Shown: piece after piece, positions 1 through 8,575 of the stretch
Layout: each line of letters begins with the position of its first letter
Position numbering within the stretch: the stretch's first letter is position 1
Source: an uncultured Bacteroides sp.
GTDB lineage: Bacteria > Bacteroidota > Bacteroidia > Bacteroidales > Bacteroidaceae
NCBI GenBank assembly: GCA_949285025.1
Contig: CASDXG010000020.1
Location: 1-64,000, forward strand
DNA length: 64,000 nt
Reading direction: 5' to 3'
Notes under the pieces: generated by a model
Seen by the model: only the letters and a program-made list of their open reading frames with translations
Told to the model about the DNA's origin: nothing
Databases searched by the model: none
Translations under genes and position numbers: made by a program

Positions 1-5
1 TGTCG

Positions 6-87
6 AGCACAGTGTACATTGGACTTTCACTATATATGAGTTTGGTCACCCATAATATAAGGAACAATTCAATTTGTACGCTGTGCT
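6..87. repeat. Imperfect inverted repeat near the left window edge
   Basis: AGCACAGTGTAC at 6-17 is matched in inverted orientation by GTACGCTGTGCT at 76-87 (11 of 12 positions), and similarity continues into the loop side. The arms are separated by 58 bases with no ORF. It lies in the non-coding lead-in to two accessory-type genes, so it could be a recombination or replication site of a mobile element, or simply a long hairpin. No function can be assigned from sequence. Confidence 0.5.
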
Positions 88-157
88 TTAACATTTTGAT
101 ACGATTTTAAGAGAATGAAATAAGTTTAAATCACTTCAATAAAAACCGAATCCATTA

Positions 158-189
158 TTTGGTTACTTTTAATAGAGTAACTAAATTTG
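158..189 (+). promoter_or_regulatory. Bacteroidota promoter of the small gene at 207
   Basis: TTTG at 158-161 is followed after 20 bases by TAAATTTG at 182-189, an essentially perfect match to the Bacteroidota -33/-7 layout. Transcription should start near 195. This places the TTG codon at 159 upstream of the transcript and makes ATG 207 the usable start. Confidence 0.7.
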
Positions 190-206
190 TAGCAAAATTA
201 TTTGGT

Positions 207-431
207 ATGATAAGTGACTTCAAAAACGGAGAATATGTGTGTCTGAAACACGATAAGACTAAGAAATTCTATGTCGTGTCAAACATAATAGTTGAAGGTA
301 AAATCCAGTTAGGGTATTTTAGTGACAACACCCATCGCATTGAAGAAGATGCTTATATTGAACCTTCAAAATTAGAGTACTCCGTTGAAGAAGTGTATCG
401 GCGACACAATGAACTTAAAGGTGTCTTTTAG
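207..431 (+). CDS. Small hypothetical protein (74 aa)
   Basis: I do not recognise this protein. It is short, charged and soluble, with no signal peptide or membrane segment. Residues early in the chain (YVCLKHDKTKKFYVV) suggest a beta-rich fold that might bind a ligand or nucleic acid. The frame stays open back to a TTG at 159, but a strong promoter covers that codon, so I start at ATG 207. It is AT-rich and converges with the HTH gene, the two stop codons overlapping by three bases. The setting suggests cargo of a mobile element. It has its own promoter, so it is probably expressed. Confidence 0.5.
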   Translation: MISDFKNGEYVCLKHDKTKKFYVVSNIIVEGKIQLGYFSDNTHRIEEDAYIEPSKLEYSVEEVYRRHNELKGVF

Positions 432-997
432 TACGATTTGGATACTTCAAATGAAAATCTTATTTTTGGTGTAAATAGTATATAATTACGATTCCCTATT
501 TGTCGGGAAGGGATGGAGTATTTCCGCACATGAGCCCATACGGAACTGTCATTGATGTGATATTTCTCGCAGACTTCAGTGATGGTATAGCAGTCCTCCG
601 GCTCCATGCTGTAGAGTTTGGGGGCAGGCTTCTCTTTTTCAACCGCACTCTCAGGCCTACTTAAGAACAGCCGTTCCATGTCAGAACGCTTGATGCGCGT
701 CAGTCTCTCGCCAATGTTGATAGCCGGAACTCGTCCCTCTTTAATAAGCCGATACAGCGTGCTACGCTCTACACCGAACATGGCAACGGCTTCTTTGACC
801 GATATGTATTCTCTGATGTCAGGAATCTGTTGGGCAATAGCTTCCAGCCTTGCGTTCTTTAGTTTCTCATCCCTTTTGCGCTTCCATGCCACATTGCTGC
901 ACTTGCGCGAACAATAGTAGCTGTCGAGAGTCTTTGCGACAAAGACTTTGCCGCAGACTTTACACTTTCTCTTGATTTCAAATCCGATTGTTGGCAT
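428..997 (-). CDS. Zinc-ribbon plus excisionase-type helix-turn-helix protein
   Basis: The 189-residue protein begins with a four-cysteine zinc ribbon (C12, C15, C29, C33; CKVCGK ... YYCSRKCS) and a basic stretch. An excisionase/MerR-like helix-turn-helix follows at about residues 65-112 (ISVKEAVAMFGVERSTLYRL, then the wing VPAINIGERLTRI). A second, weaker HTH-like segment (YTITEVCEKYHINDSSVWAH) lies near residues 135-165. Proteins of this build are common next to integrases on Bacteroides mobile elements and probably control excision or transcription; that role is inferred. ATG 1051 would add 18 residues; I prefer ATG 997 because the zinc ribbon follows directly. The last 15 residues do not look like the usual end of a wing, so the C-terminus may be altered. 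Confidence 0.65.
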   Translation of the reverse strand: MPTIGFEIKRKCKVCGKVFVAKTLDSYYCSRKCSNVAWKRKRDEKLKNARLEAIAQQIPDIREYISVKEAVAMFGVERSTLYRLIKEGRVPAINIGERLTRIKRSDMERLFLSRPESAVEKEKPAPKLYSMEPEDCYTITEVCEKYHINDSSVWAHVRKYSIPSRQIGNRNYILFTPKIRFSFEVSKSY

Positions 998-1062
998 ATT
1001 ATCTACTTTTAAGTATGTATAAGTGTGGATAAGTGGGATTTTGTTCCACATTATCTACTTTT
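998..1062. repeat. 13-base direct repeat upstream of the HTH gene
   Basis: ATTATCTACTTTT occurs at 998-1010 and again at 1050-1062, a 52-base period. Each copy abuts one of the two possible start codons (997 and 1051) of the HTH gene. Two identical 13-mers at such a position suggest an operator for autoregulation or binding sites for an excision factor, but no experimental analogue is known to me. Confidence 0.5.
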
Positions 1063-1144
1063 TTGTCTTGTTGCAAATATGTCGCAAATAAGAGATAAAA
1101 AAACCTATAAAAAAGGCATAGAAACCGAGAACCCCATAAACGCA

Positions 1145-1182
1145 AAAAGCGTGCAACTCATTGAGCTGCACGCTTTTGTTTG
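1145..1182 (-). terminator. Terminator of dnaK
   Basis: AAAAGCGTGCA at 1145-1155 pairs with TGCACGCTTTT at 1167-1177, with an inner CTCA/TGAG extension, and a T-run follows on the minus strand. It lies 30 bases past the dnaK stop codon and separates the core gene from the accessory edge. Confidence 0.85.
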
Positions 1183-1210
1183 CGATTTTGTATGTCTTTA
1201 CTTATCGGAA

Positions 1211-3130
1211 TCACTTGACTTCCTCGAAGTCCGCATCCTGCACATTATCACCTTGGTTGTTTCCTCCGGCATTGTTTTGCCCAGAAGTTGAGTTCCCGTT
1301 TGCATTTCCCTGAGCATTATTCTGAGCACCAGTCTGAGCATACATTTCAGCACTTGCGGCTTGGAATGCCGATTGAAGTTCGGCACTTGCAGCATCAATG
1401 CCAGCCAGATCCTGAGATTTATGCGCATCTTTCAATTTCTGCAATGCAGCTTCTATCGGAGCTTTCTTGTCTGCAGGAATCTTATCGCCTAAATCTTTCA
1501 ACTGATTTTCTGTTGAGAAGATCAAACTGTCAGCCTGATTCAATTTATCAATACGTTCCTTTTCTTTCTTATCAGCTTCAGCATTCGCCTCTGCTTCGGC
1601 TTTCATACGTTCGATTTCTTCTTTACTCAAACCGGATGATGCTTCGATACGGATTGCCTGTTCTTTTCCGGTAGCTTTATCTTTTGCAGAAACCTTCAAA
1701 ATACCGTTAGCATCGATATCGAATGTCACTTCTATTTGGGGAACACCACGCCGTGCCGGAGCAATTCCTGTCAGATTAAACTGACCAATTGACTTATTCT
1801 GGGATGCCATCGGACGTTCTCCCTGCAAAACATGTATTGTAACTTCGGTCTGATTATCTGCAGCCGTAGAGAACACTTCGCTCTTCTTACACGGAATGGT
1901 CGTATTGGCGTCTATCAATTTTGTCATCACACCACCCATTGTTTCAATACCCATTGACAACGGAGTGACATCAAGCAATACCACACCTTTAATCTCATCA
2001 GTCAGCACGGCTCCTTGTACTGCAGCACCTACTGCGACAACCTCATCAGGATTTACGCCTTTTGAAGGAACTTTTCCGAAGAAATCTTCAACCAATTTCT
2101 GCACTGCCGGAATACGTGAAGAACCTCCGACCAAGATAACCTCATCAATATCTGCATTGTTCAAGCCGGCATCGCTCATTGCTTTCTTACACGGTTCCAG
2201 ACAAGCCTGAATCAGACTATGAGCCAACGCTTCGAATTTTGCACGAGTCAAGGTCTTCACCAAATGTTTAGGAACGCCTCCTACCGGCATAATATACGGA
2301 AGATTTATTTCAGTTGATGTGGAAGAAGACAACTCTATTTTCGCCTTTTCTGCTGCCTCTTTCAATCTTTGCATAGCCATCGGGTCGGTGGTCAAATCAG
2401 CGCCTTCGTCATTTTTAAATTCCTGAACAAGCCAGTCTATAATTACCTGGTCGAAATCGTCACCACCCAAGTGTGTATCACCATTTGTTGAGAGAACCTC
2501 GAACACGCCACCTCCGAATTCCAAGATAGAGATATCGAACGTACCACCTCCCAAATCGAATACAGCGACTTTCATATCCTTATTCGATTTATCCACGCCG
2601 TAAGCCAATGCTGCAGCTGTCGGCTCGTTTACGATACGTTTTACCTCCAGGCCTGCGATCTGTCCGGCTTCTTTTGTTGCCTGACGTTGAGAATCCGAGA
2701 AATAAGCAGGAACAGTAATCACTGCTTCCGTTACCTCTTGTCCCAAATAATCTTCTGCCGTTTTTTTCATTTTCTGCAGAATCATTGCTGAAATTTCCTG
2801 AGGTGTATACAAACGTCCGTCAATATCAACGCGAGGAGTATTGTTATCTCCTTTAACAACCGAATATGGAACACGAGAGATTTCCTTTTGCACCTGATCG
2901 TACGTTTCACCCATAAAACGTTTTATTGAATAAACCGTACGTTTCGGATTCGTGATAGCCTGACGTTTTGCAGGATCTCCTACTTTACGTTCCCCACCGT
3001 CAACAAAGCCTACGACTGAAGGAGTTGTACGTTTGCCTTCACTGTTGGCGATAACGACAGGTTCATTTCCTTCAAATACTGCTACACATGAATTTGTAGT
3101 ACCTAAATCTATACCAATAATCTTTCCCAT
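1211..3130 (-). CDS. dnaK: Molecular chaperone DnaK (Hsp70)
   Basis: This cytoplasmic ATP-dependent chaperone binds exposed hydrophobic segments of unfolded proteins and works with DnaJ and GrpE, neither of which is in the window. The 639-residue length is normal. The actin-like ATPase domain starts at once ([10 protein letters not shown] at 5-14), with [10 protein letters not shown] near 195, and the substrate-binding domain and helical lid follow. The tail after about residue 600 is rich in N, Q and G and ends DADFEEVK, close to the usual EEVD-like terminus. It is monocistronic with its own terminator. Its upstream region carries a sigma-54-type promoter rather than a standard -7 box, which suggests stress-linked activation (inference). 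Confidence 0.98.
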   Translation of the reverse strand: MGKIIGIDLGTTNSCVAVFEGNEPVVIANSEGKRTTPSVVGFVDGGERKVGDPAKRQAITNPKRTVYSIKRFMGETYDQVQKEISRVPYSVVKGDNNTPRVDIDGRLYTPQEISAMILQKMKKTAEDYLGQEVTEAVITVPAYFSDSQRQATKEAGQIAGLEVKRIVNEPTAAALAYGVDKSNKDMKVAVFDLGGGTFDISILEFGGGVFEVLSTNGDTHLGGDDFDQVIIDWLVQEFKNDEGADLTTDPMAMQRLKEAAEKAKIELSSSTSTEINLPYIMPVGGVPKHLVKTLTRAKFEALAHSLIQACLEPCKKAMSDAGLNNADIDEVILVGGSSRIPAVQKLVEDFFGKVPSKGVNPDEVVAVGAAVQGAVLTDEIKGVVLLDVTPLSMGIETMGGVMTKLIDANTTIPCKKSEVFSTAADNQTEVTIHVLQGERPMASQNKSIGQFNLTGIAPARRGVPQIEVTFDIDANGILKVSAKDKATGKEQAIRIEASSGLSKEEIERMKAEAEANAEADKKEKERIDKLNQADSLIFSTENQLKDLGDKIPADKKAPIEAALQKLKDAHKSQDLAGIDAASAELQSAFQAASAEMYAQTGAQNNAQGNANGNSTSGQNNAGGNNQGDNVQDADFEEVK

Positions 3131-3203
3131 AATTGTATCTGTTTTTATTATTTTTTCTTATTACTGTTTCTTTTTTTGCAACGGGACGTTACGTGTATCT
3201 TTA

Positions 3204-3219
3204 AACAAACGGTGTGCCA
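3204..3219 (-). promoter_or_regulatory. Candidate sigma-54 (-24/-12) promoter of dnaK
   Basis: Read on the minus strand, the site is TGGCACACCGTTTGTT. Against the sigma-54 consensus TGGCACGnnnnTTGCW it differs at only two positions, and the GG and TG dinucleotides have the correct spacing. The start point would fall near 3193, giving a leader of about 63 bases. I found no TAnnTTTG box for dnaK between the two divergent genes. Confidence 0.6.
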
Positions 3220-3241
3220 AAAGTGAACAGATGCCGGTGAA

Positions 3242-3289
3242 TGACATAAAACGACATTTTGTCAGTATAAAATGACAGGACAAACTGAC
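3242..3289. promoter_or_regulatory. Cluster of TGACA/TGTCA dyads upstream of dnaK
   Basis: The stretch contains GACATTTTGTC (3253-3263), TGTCA-N8-TGACA (3260-3277) and a further TGACA at 3242, plus GTCAG/CTGAC at 3261-3265 and 3285-3289. It lies 25-70 bases upstream of the -24 element, where an activator of sigma-54 RNA polymerase could bind. It could equally serve the divergent receptor gene. Confidence 0.5.
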
Positions 3290-3366
3290 GAAAACAACGG
3301 TATGTTATTTCAAAAACATCCCGACAAAAAATAAAACAAAACAATGAATCTTATTCATCTTTTTCA

Positions 3367-3374
3367 TACTTTTG
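3367..3374 (+). promoter_or_regulatory. -7 box of the outer-membrane receptor gene
   Basis: TACTTTTG matches TAnnTTTG and lies 16 bases before the ATG at 3391, so the leader would be about 10 bases. No TTTG is seen at the -33 position. Confidence 0.55.
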
Positions 3375-3390
3375 CGAAAACAGCCGAATA

Positions 3391-6153
3391 ATGAAAACAC
3401 TTATTATACACATAGCATTCGTTATATTCTCATGTTTGTTGCCGCTGTTCACAGCTTCGGCACAAAAACAAACCCTTACGGGGAACGTTGTCTTATCGGA
3501 AACGGGGAAGAAGAATCCCGAACCTCTCCCCTATGCAGGAATCGTAGTCATGCAACTTCCCGATTCTTCTTTTGTAAAAGGTGTCACAACCAATGATAAA
3601 GGATTCTTTCAACTCACATACGACCGGAATACAAAGAAAAAATATCTATTGAAAGCCTCATTCACCGGATGCGAGCCTTTGTACCGGATCATTGAATCTG
3701 ACAAAAAAACATACAGCCTCGACACACTGAAAATGTCATATGGCATAAGCCTGAATGAAGTCGTCATTACTGCACCGATTCAACCGGAAGAGCAAAAGGG
3801 GGACACAACCGTATATAACGCCGCGGCTTACAAACTGCCGGAAGGCGCGTACCTTGAAGAATTGGTTAAACGAATTCCAGGATTAAATTACGATACCAAA
3901 ACACAAGAAATGAAATATAATGGCTACACCATTAATGAAATTACCATAAACGGAGAAGAGTTTTTTAAAGGGAATAATACAGTTGCCCTAAAAAACCTGC
4001 CGGCTTCTTTCGTAAGCAAACTACAAGTGTACGATAAAGAGACAGAAGAAGAAAAAGCCACCGGTATAAAATCGGAAAACAAAAACTATGTCCTCGACCT
4101 GCAGACGAAAAAAAAGCTGAACGGTTCGATAATGGCTGCAGCCGAAGCCGGTTATGGAAACTACAATAAGCATGATTTAAACGGACAACTTTTCTATTTC
4201 GAAGAAGGAGGAAATAACTTCAGTATCATAGGAAGTTCCACAAACCGTTACTTTACCACGCCCAATAAAGACAATATCTCCAACTCTATCGGGACAAATA
4301 TTGTCAAAAAATTCGGGAAAGACCTGCAAGTATCGGGAAATATAAATTATGGATTCAACCGAAACGGGTCGGGCTCTTCATCTTACAATGAGCAATACCT
4401 TATCAGCGGAACGCAATATCGGACTTCGGACAACGATTCAAAATCACGAAACCGCAATCTCTCCGGACGTGTCAACGTGAGATGGAATCCCGATGAGAAA
4501 ACCATGATTCATTTCTCGAGCAACGTCAACTGGTCAAAAAGCGGTGGCGAAGGCAATAATCATTCTGCCACATTCAATGAAAATCCCAATGTGGATGTAA
4601 AAGACCCTTTCGCCAATATTGAAAACATCGATGAATCCACTCGCATTAACGACAACCTTCAGCAATCACAGTCAAATAATAAGAATATAAATTACAGCAT
4701 CAACGGAAGCGTCACCCGCCGATTAAATGAAAAAGGAAATAATCTGAGCTTTTCATTCAATCATTCCCTCAGAAAAAGTCGGGGACATTCCTATACACTT
4801 TCCACTGCAACTTACTACCAGCTACAAGATATTTACGGGAACGACTCAGTCCTTTACCGGAACCAGTATCGGTATACTCCCGGAACAAACAGGAGCAATG
4901 GCTTCAGCCTTGCTTACACACAAGTGCTAAACAAACAAACCCGTCTGCAATTCTCCTATAACTTCTCCGTCTCAAATGAGAAACAAGAACGAAACACATA
5001 CGATCTCAGCCCCTTTACCGACGAGAATTATGTCATAGGGAATCTGCCTGACGCATACGAAAGCGGCTATACTGACAGTCTGAGCAACACGACAAAGAGC
5101 CGTACCTTAGGGCATCGGTTTACCATCCGTTTCAACTATAACAGTGAAACATGGGGGTCAAATCTTGCCTTAAACATCCGTCCTCAAACACGCTCTCTCG
5201 AACAAAAGAATGGAATATATCGCGCCGACACTACAGCCAACTCCATAGAATGGAGCCCTTCGGCCAACCTCCGCTATAAAACAAAGGATATTCATGTCTC
5301 CATCAATTACAGCGGCCGCACCAGACAACCGTCGCTCGGCGATTTAATGTCGCCCACAGATTACAGTTCCCCGCTGAATATTCGTCGAAGCAATCCGAGC
5401 CTGAAGCCATCGTACGGCCATAATATAAATGCGGCATTCCGTAATTTCAAAAATGGAATCTCGGCCTCTGCCGGATGGGGACAGGAGTTCAACAGCGTAA
5501 CACGGGCTACCATTTACAATCCGCAGACAGGAGGAAGAGAAACATACCCCACAAATATTAACGGAAACTGGAATACTTACGGTAATTTCAACTTCGACAA
5601 GCGGTTCAAGCAATTCCGGGTATATACAAATGCCGGAGGAAGCTTCAACCGAAGAGTCAGCCTGATAAACGAAAACCGTACGGAGGAACTCGAACAAAGT
5701 ACCACACGTTCCACACAACTGAACTCGAACATCGGTACATCTTATTTACCCTCGTGGGGAAACATTGACCTGTTTGGACGATGGAACTTCCAACAATCAA
5801 AAAACTCTCTTCACGACAACACCACTTACACACGCTATTACTCTGTGGGAACATTCATCTCCTTCCAGTTACCTTGTCACCTGCAATTCAATACCGATGC
5901 GACTTATGACATACGAAGCGGTACGGGCATCGAAGGCAATGATGACAATCAAGTGCTATGGAACATGCGCATCTCATGGAAATTCCTGAAAGGACAACGT
6001 GCAGAAATATCGGCAACTTGGTCTGACATTCTAAGCCAACGGAAAAGTTTCTCCCGCTCCGCCTCTGCCACATCCTTCAACGAAAGTTATACAGAACAGA
6101 TTCGAAGCTATTTTCTCGTTGCATTCAAATACCGTTTCAACCGCACAACATAA
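3391..6153 (+). CDS. Outer-membrane beta-barrel protein, TonB-receptor-like
   Basis: A 25-residue signal peptide (hydrophobic stretch ending TASAQ) is followed by a carboxypeptidase-regulatory-like beta-sandwich (about 30-115). A plug-like region comes next (about 140-240, with LEELVKRIPGL and ITINGEEFFKGNN). Then comes a long barrel domain of the OMP_b-brl_3 type rich in N, Y and alternating strands, ending with an aromatic-containing terminal strand (YFLVAFKYRFNRTT). At 920 residues it fits the family of outer-membrane beta-barrel proteins that resemble TonB-dependent receptors. No SusD-like partner or anti-sigma gene lies nearby, so it is not a polysaccharide-utilisation pair and the substrate is unknown. 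It is monocistronic and divergent from dnaK. Confidence 0.85.
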   Translation: MKTLIIHIAFVIFSCLLPLFTASAQKQTLTGNVVLSETGKKNPEPLPYAGIVVMQLPDSSFVKGVTTNDKGFFQLTYDRNTKKKYLLKASFTGCEPLYRIIESDKKTYSLDTLKMSYGISLNEVVITAPIQPEEQKGDTTVYNAAAYKLPEGAYLEELVKRIPGLNYDTKTQEMKYNGYTINEITINGEEFFKGNNTVALKNLPASFVSKLQVYDKETEEEKATGIKSENKNYVLDLQTKKKLNGSIMAAAEAGYGNYNKHDLNGQLFYFEEGGNNFSIIGSSTNRYFTTPNKDNISNSIGTNIVKKFGKDLQVSGNINYGFNRNGSGSSSYNEQYLISGTQYRTSDNDSKSRNRNLSGRVNVRWNPDEKTMIHFSSNVNWSKSGGEGNNHSATFNENPNVDVKDPFANIENIDESTRINDNLQQSQSNNKNINYSINGSVTRRLNEKGNNLSFSFNHSLRKSRGHSYTLSTATYYQLQDIYGNDSVLYRNQYRYTPGTNRSNGFSLAYTQVLNKQTRLQFSYNFSVSNEKQERNTYDLSPFTDENYVIGNLPDAYESGYTDSLSNTTKSRTLGHRFTIRFNYNSETWGSNLALNIRPQTRSLEQKNGIYRADTTANSIEWSPSANLRYKTKDIHVSINYSGRTRQPSLGDLMSPTDYSSPLNIRRSNPSLKPSYGHNINAAFRNFKNGISASAGWGQEFNSVTRATIYNPQTGGRETYPTNINGNWNTYGNFNFDKRFKQFRVYTNAGGSFNRRVSLINENRTEELEQSTTRSTQLNSNIGTSYLPSWGNIDLFGRWNFQQSKNSLHDNTTYTRYYSVGTFISFQLPCHLQFNTDATYDIRSGTGIEGNDDNQVLWNMRISWKFLKGQRAEISATWSDILSQRKSFSRSASATSFNESYTEQIRSYFLVAFKYRFNRTT

Positions 6154-6155
6154 AA

Positions 6156-6194
6156 ATCATGCGGCATGATTTCTCATAAAGCCGCATGATAAAA
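6156..6194 (-). terminator. Terminator between convergent genes
   Basis: ATCATGCGGC at 6156-6165 pairs with GCCGCATGAT at 6181-6190. Read on the minus strand the hairpin is followed by TTTTAT, so it best serves the META lipoprotein gene, although it can also fold in the opposite transcript. Confidence 0.75.
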
Positions 6195-6243
6195 CGTATG
6201 TTCTCTGCTATCTGCATCAAACTAAAGACAGAATAATATAAGT

Positions 6244-6684
6244 TTACTCCTCCGTCATTCTCTCCAGTTTCAGCACTTCTGTCTTATTTCCATCAAGCAA
6301 GACAAGAGAACCTTTTTCCCCCTTTCCAACAAAACGTACGGCTTCAAGCGATTCTAAAACGCGTCTTTCCACATCCAGATCGGGACAAGCCATCATAGTG
6401 GACATCATTCTTGAAAATTTCAACGAGGCGTCTTTCCCTTCTTCACGGGTAAAACTGCTGTTGACAATATTACATCCTGCATTCCCGTGCACCTTGTTTT
6501 CCTTGACATTAAACTCAAGGAAAGGCATATTTTCAGTTTTTCCCTCCAGACTTTCTCCCTTAACCTGTGTTATTTCCCACCGTCCTTCCAACTTATCCGG
6601 AGAAACAATGCTTTTATTACTAACGCAACCGGATATCAACAACAGCAATCCCATTGCTCCGCACTTCAATATCGTTTTCTTCAT
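6244..6684 (-). CDS. META-domain (HslJ-like) lipoprotein
   Basis: The 146-residue product begins with a lipoprotein signal (LLLLISGC, acylated Cys20), so it should be membrane-anchored. The rest is a META/HslJ-type domain: the strand LEGRWEITQVKGE opens it, and GNAGCNIVNSSF and KFSRMMSTMMACPDLDVERR are the hallmark segments. The family includes E. coli HslJ, linked to novobiocin resistance and heat induction; the biochemical role is unknown. It is monocistronic, with a -7 box at 6768-6775. Confidence 0.85.
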   Translation of the reverse strand: MKKTILKCGAMGLLLLISGCVSNKSIVSPDKLEGRWEITQVKGESLEGKTENMPFLEFNVKENKVHGNAGCNIVNSSFTREEGKDASLKFSRMMSTMMACPDLDVERRVLESLEAVRFVGKGEKGSLVLLDGNKTEVLKLERMTEE

Positions 6685-6767
6685 AACCTATTATTTTATA
6701 TTAAATACCGTATTGTTCTTTTTATAAAGCCGCCATGTTCTGATAAAAACATAACGTTCTTTTTACA

Positions 6768-6775
6768 CAAAAATA
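6768..6775 (-). promoter_or_regulatory. -7 box of the META lipoprotein gene
   Basis: The minus strand reads TATTTTTG, a match to TAnnTTTG, about 84 bases upstream of the start codon. No -33 TTTG is apparent. Confidence 0.5.
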
Positions 6776-6817
6776 GCGATATCTGTAAAATACTGCATCA
6801 CGTTTATGAAATTTTTC

Positions 6818-6825
6818 TATCTTTG
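6818..6825 (+). promoter_or_regulatory. -7 box of the carboxynorspermidine dehydrogenase-bcp-recA operon
   Basis: TATCTTTG matches TAnnTTTG 45 bases before the ATG at 6870. The following three genes are spaced by 23-32 bases and have no internal terminator. Confidence 0.6.
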
Positions 6826-6869
6826 CATAATAGAACGGTAGCGTTTACCGGGCTGTTTTAATCCAATAA

Positions 6870-8069
6870 ATGCAAATGAGTAAAGTATTGATTATCGGTG
6901 CAGGCGGCGTAGGAACTGTCGTTGCACATAAAGTGGCTCAACATCCGGATGTGTTCTCGGAAATAATGATTGCCAGTCGTACAAAATCCAAATGTGATGC
7001 AATTGTAAAAGCTATCGGAAACTTCAACATTCAAACTGCACAAGTAGATGCAGACAATGTAGAAGAACTGACAAATCTGTTCAACAGCTTCAAACCCGAA
7101 ATCGTTATCAATGTCGCTCTCCCGTATCAGGACTTGACCATCATGGAGGCATGTTTAAAATCCGGTGTGAATTATCTGGACACAGCCAACTATGAACCGA
7201 AAGATGAAGCCCATTTTGAATACAGCTGGCAGTGGGCTTACAAACAAAAGTTCGAGCAGGCCGGACTGACAGCTATTCTTGGCTGTGGATTTGATCCGGG
7301 AGTAAGCGGTGTATACACAGCATATGCTGCAAAACATCATTTCGATGAAATAAGATATTTAGACATCGTTGACTGCAATGCAGGTAATCATCATAAGGCT
7401 TTTGCCACAAACTTCAACCCGGAAATCAACATTCGTGAGATTACTCAAAACGGACGTTTCTATGAAAATGGCCAATGGGTCACCACCCAGCCTTTGGAAA
7501 TCCACAAGCCATTAACCTATCCGAATATCGGAGCACGCGAATCTTATCTGCTTTACCATGAAGAATTAGAATCACTCGTAAAGAATTTCCCGTCAATCCG
7601 CCGGGCACGTTTTTGGATGACATTCGGACAAGAATACCTTACCCATCTGCGGGTTATTCAGAATATTGGCATGGCAAGTATTGAACCGATTGAGTACAAC
7701 GGAGTAAAAATCGTCCCGCTTCAATTCTTAAAAGCCGTACTTCCCAATCCGCAAGACTTAGGAGAAAACTACGAAGGCGAAACGTCTATAGGTTGTCGCA
7801 TTCGAGGTATTAAAGACGGAAAGGAAAAAACTTATTACATATATAATAACTGTTCACATCAGGCAGCATATCAAGAGACCGGAATGCAAGGCGTAAGTTA
7901 CACCACAGGCGTGCCGGCTATGATCGGAGCAATGATGTTCTTGAAAGGCTTATGGAAACGTCCGGGCGTATGGAACGTGGAAGAATTCGATCCGGATCCT
8001 TTCATGGATGAGCTGAACCGCTGTGGTCTTCCTTGGCATGAAATCATCAACGAAGATTTAGAACTGTAA
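6870..8069 (+). CDS. Carboxynorspermidine dehydrogenase (saccharopine dehydrogenase family)
   Basis: The enzyme condenses L-aspartate semialdehyde with a diamine (putrescine or diaminopropane) and reduces the product with NADPH to carboxyspermidine or carboxynorspermidine, the alternative polyamine route used by many gut Bacteroidota. A Rossmann fold opens the protein (VLIIGAGGVGTVVAHK at about 5-20), and the Lys1-like catalytic domain includes ILGCGFDPGVSGVYTAYA near residue 142. The 399-residue length is normal. MSKVLIIG at 6876 is an alternative start. The decarboxylase partner is not in this window. It heads an operon with bcp and recA. Confidence 0.88.
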   Translation: MQMSKVLIIGAGGVGTVVAHKVAQHPDVFSEIMIASRTKSKCDAIVKAIGNFNIQTAQVDADNVEELTNLFNSFKPEIVINVALPYQDLTIMEACLKSGVNYLDTANYEPKDEAHFEYSWQWAYKQKFEQAGLTAILGCGFDPGVSGVYTAYAAKHHFDEIRYLDIVDCNAGNHHKAFATNFNPEINIREITQNGRFYENGQWVTTQPLEIHKPLTYPNIGARESYLLYHEELESLVKNFPSIRRARFWMTFGQEYLTHLRVIQNIGMASIEPIEYNGVKIVPLQFLKAVLPNPQDLGENYEGETSIGCRIRGIKDGKEKTYYIYNNCSHQAAYQETGMQGVSYTTGVPAMIGAMMFLKGLWKRPGVWNVEEFDPDPFMDELNRCGLPWHEIINEDLEL

Positions 8070-8101
8070 CAATAACAAAAAACGGCACATTCAATAAAGA
8101 T

Positions 8102-8551
8102 ATGAATATAGGAGATAAAGCGCCCGACTTGCTAGGCATCAATGAAAAAGGTGAAGAAATTCGTCTAAGCAATTACAAAGGAAAGAAAATAGTTCTTTAT
8201 TTTTATCCCAAAGACATGACTCCCGGATGTACGGCACAGGCATGCAATCTGCGTGACAATTATGAGAACTTACGCAAAGCCGGATATGAAGTAATCGGTG
8301 TAAGCATAAATGATGCGGCATCGCACTGCAAATTCATAGAAAAGAACAACCTACCTTTCTCACTTATTGCTGACACAGATCATGCTTTAGTGCAGCAATT
8401 CGGCGTATGGGGCGAGAAAAGCATGTGCGGACGCAAGTATATGGGAACATTCCGAACCACATTCATTATTGATGAAAACGGAATAATAGAACGCATCATC
8501 TCCCCCAAAGAGGTAAAAACAAAAGAACATGCCGCACAGATATTAAAGTAA
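8102..8551 (+). CDS. bcp: Thioredoxin-dependent thiol peroxidase (Bcp/PrxQ)
   Basis: This cytoplasmic peroxiredoxin reduces hydrogen peroxide and organic hydroperoxides with electrons from thioredoxin. The active-site segment is YFYPKDMTPGCTAQACNLRD, with the peroxidatic cysteine after TPG and a second cysteine five residues later, the atypical two-Cys arrangement of this family. The length (149 aa) is normal. It lies 32 bases after the polyamine gene and 24 before recA, so oxidative defence and DNA repair are probably co-transcribed. Confidence 0.93.
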   Translation: MNIGDKAPDLLGINEKGEEIRLSNYKGKKIVLYFYPKDMTPGCTAQACNLRDNYENLRKAGYEVIGVSINDAASHCKFIEKNNLPFSLIADTDHALVQQFGVWGEKSMCGRKYMGTFRTTFIIDENGIIERIISPKEVKTKEHAAQILK

Positions 8552-8575
8552 AAACCAACACGAAAACCTAAATTT

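Noticed and set aside
1024-1032. Exact DnaA box (TGTGGATAA) near the HTH gene
   Set aside because: Only one copy is present and it lies within the accessory gene's leader; no cluster or AT-rich unwinding region supports an origin.
3131-3390. CIRCE/HrcA operator upstream of dnaK
   Set aside because: No TTAGCACTC-N9-GAGTGCTAA repeat is present; the dyads are TGACA/TGTCA type.
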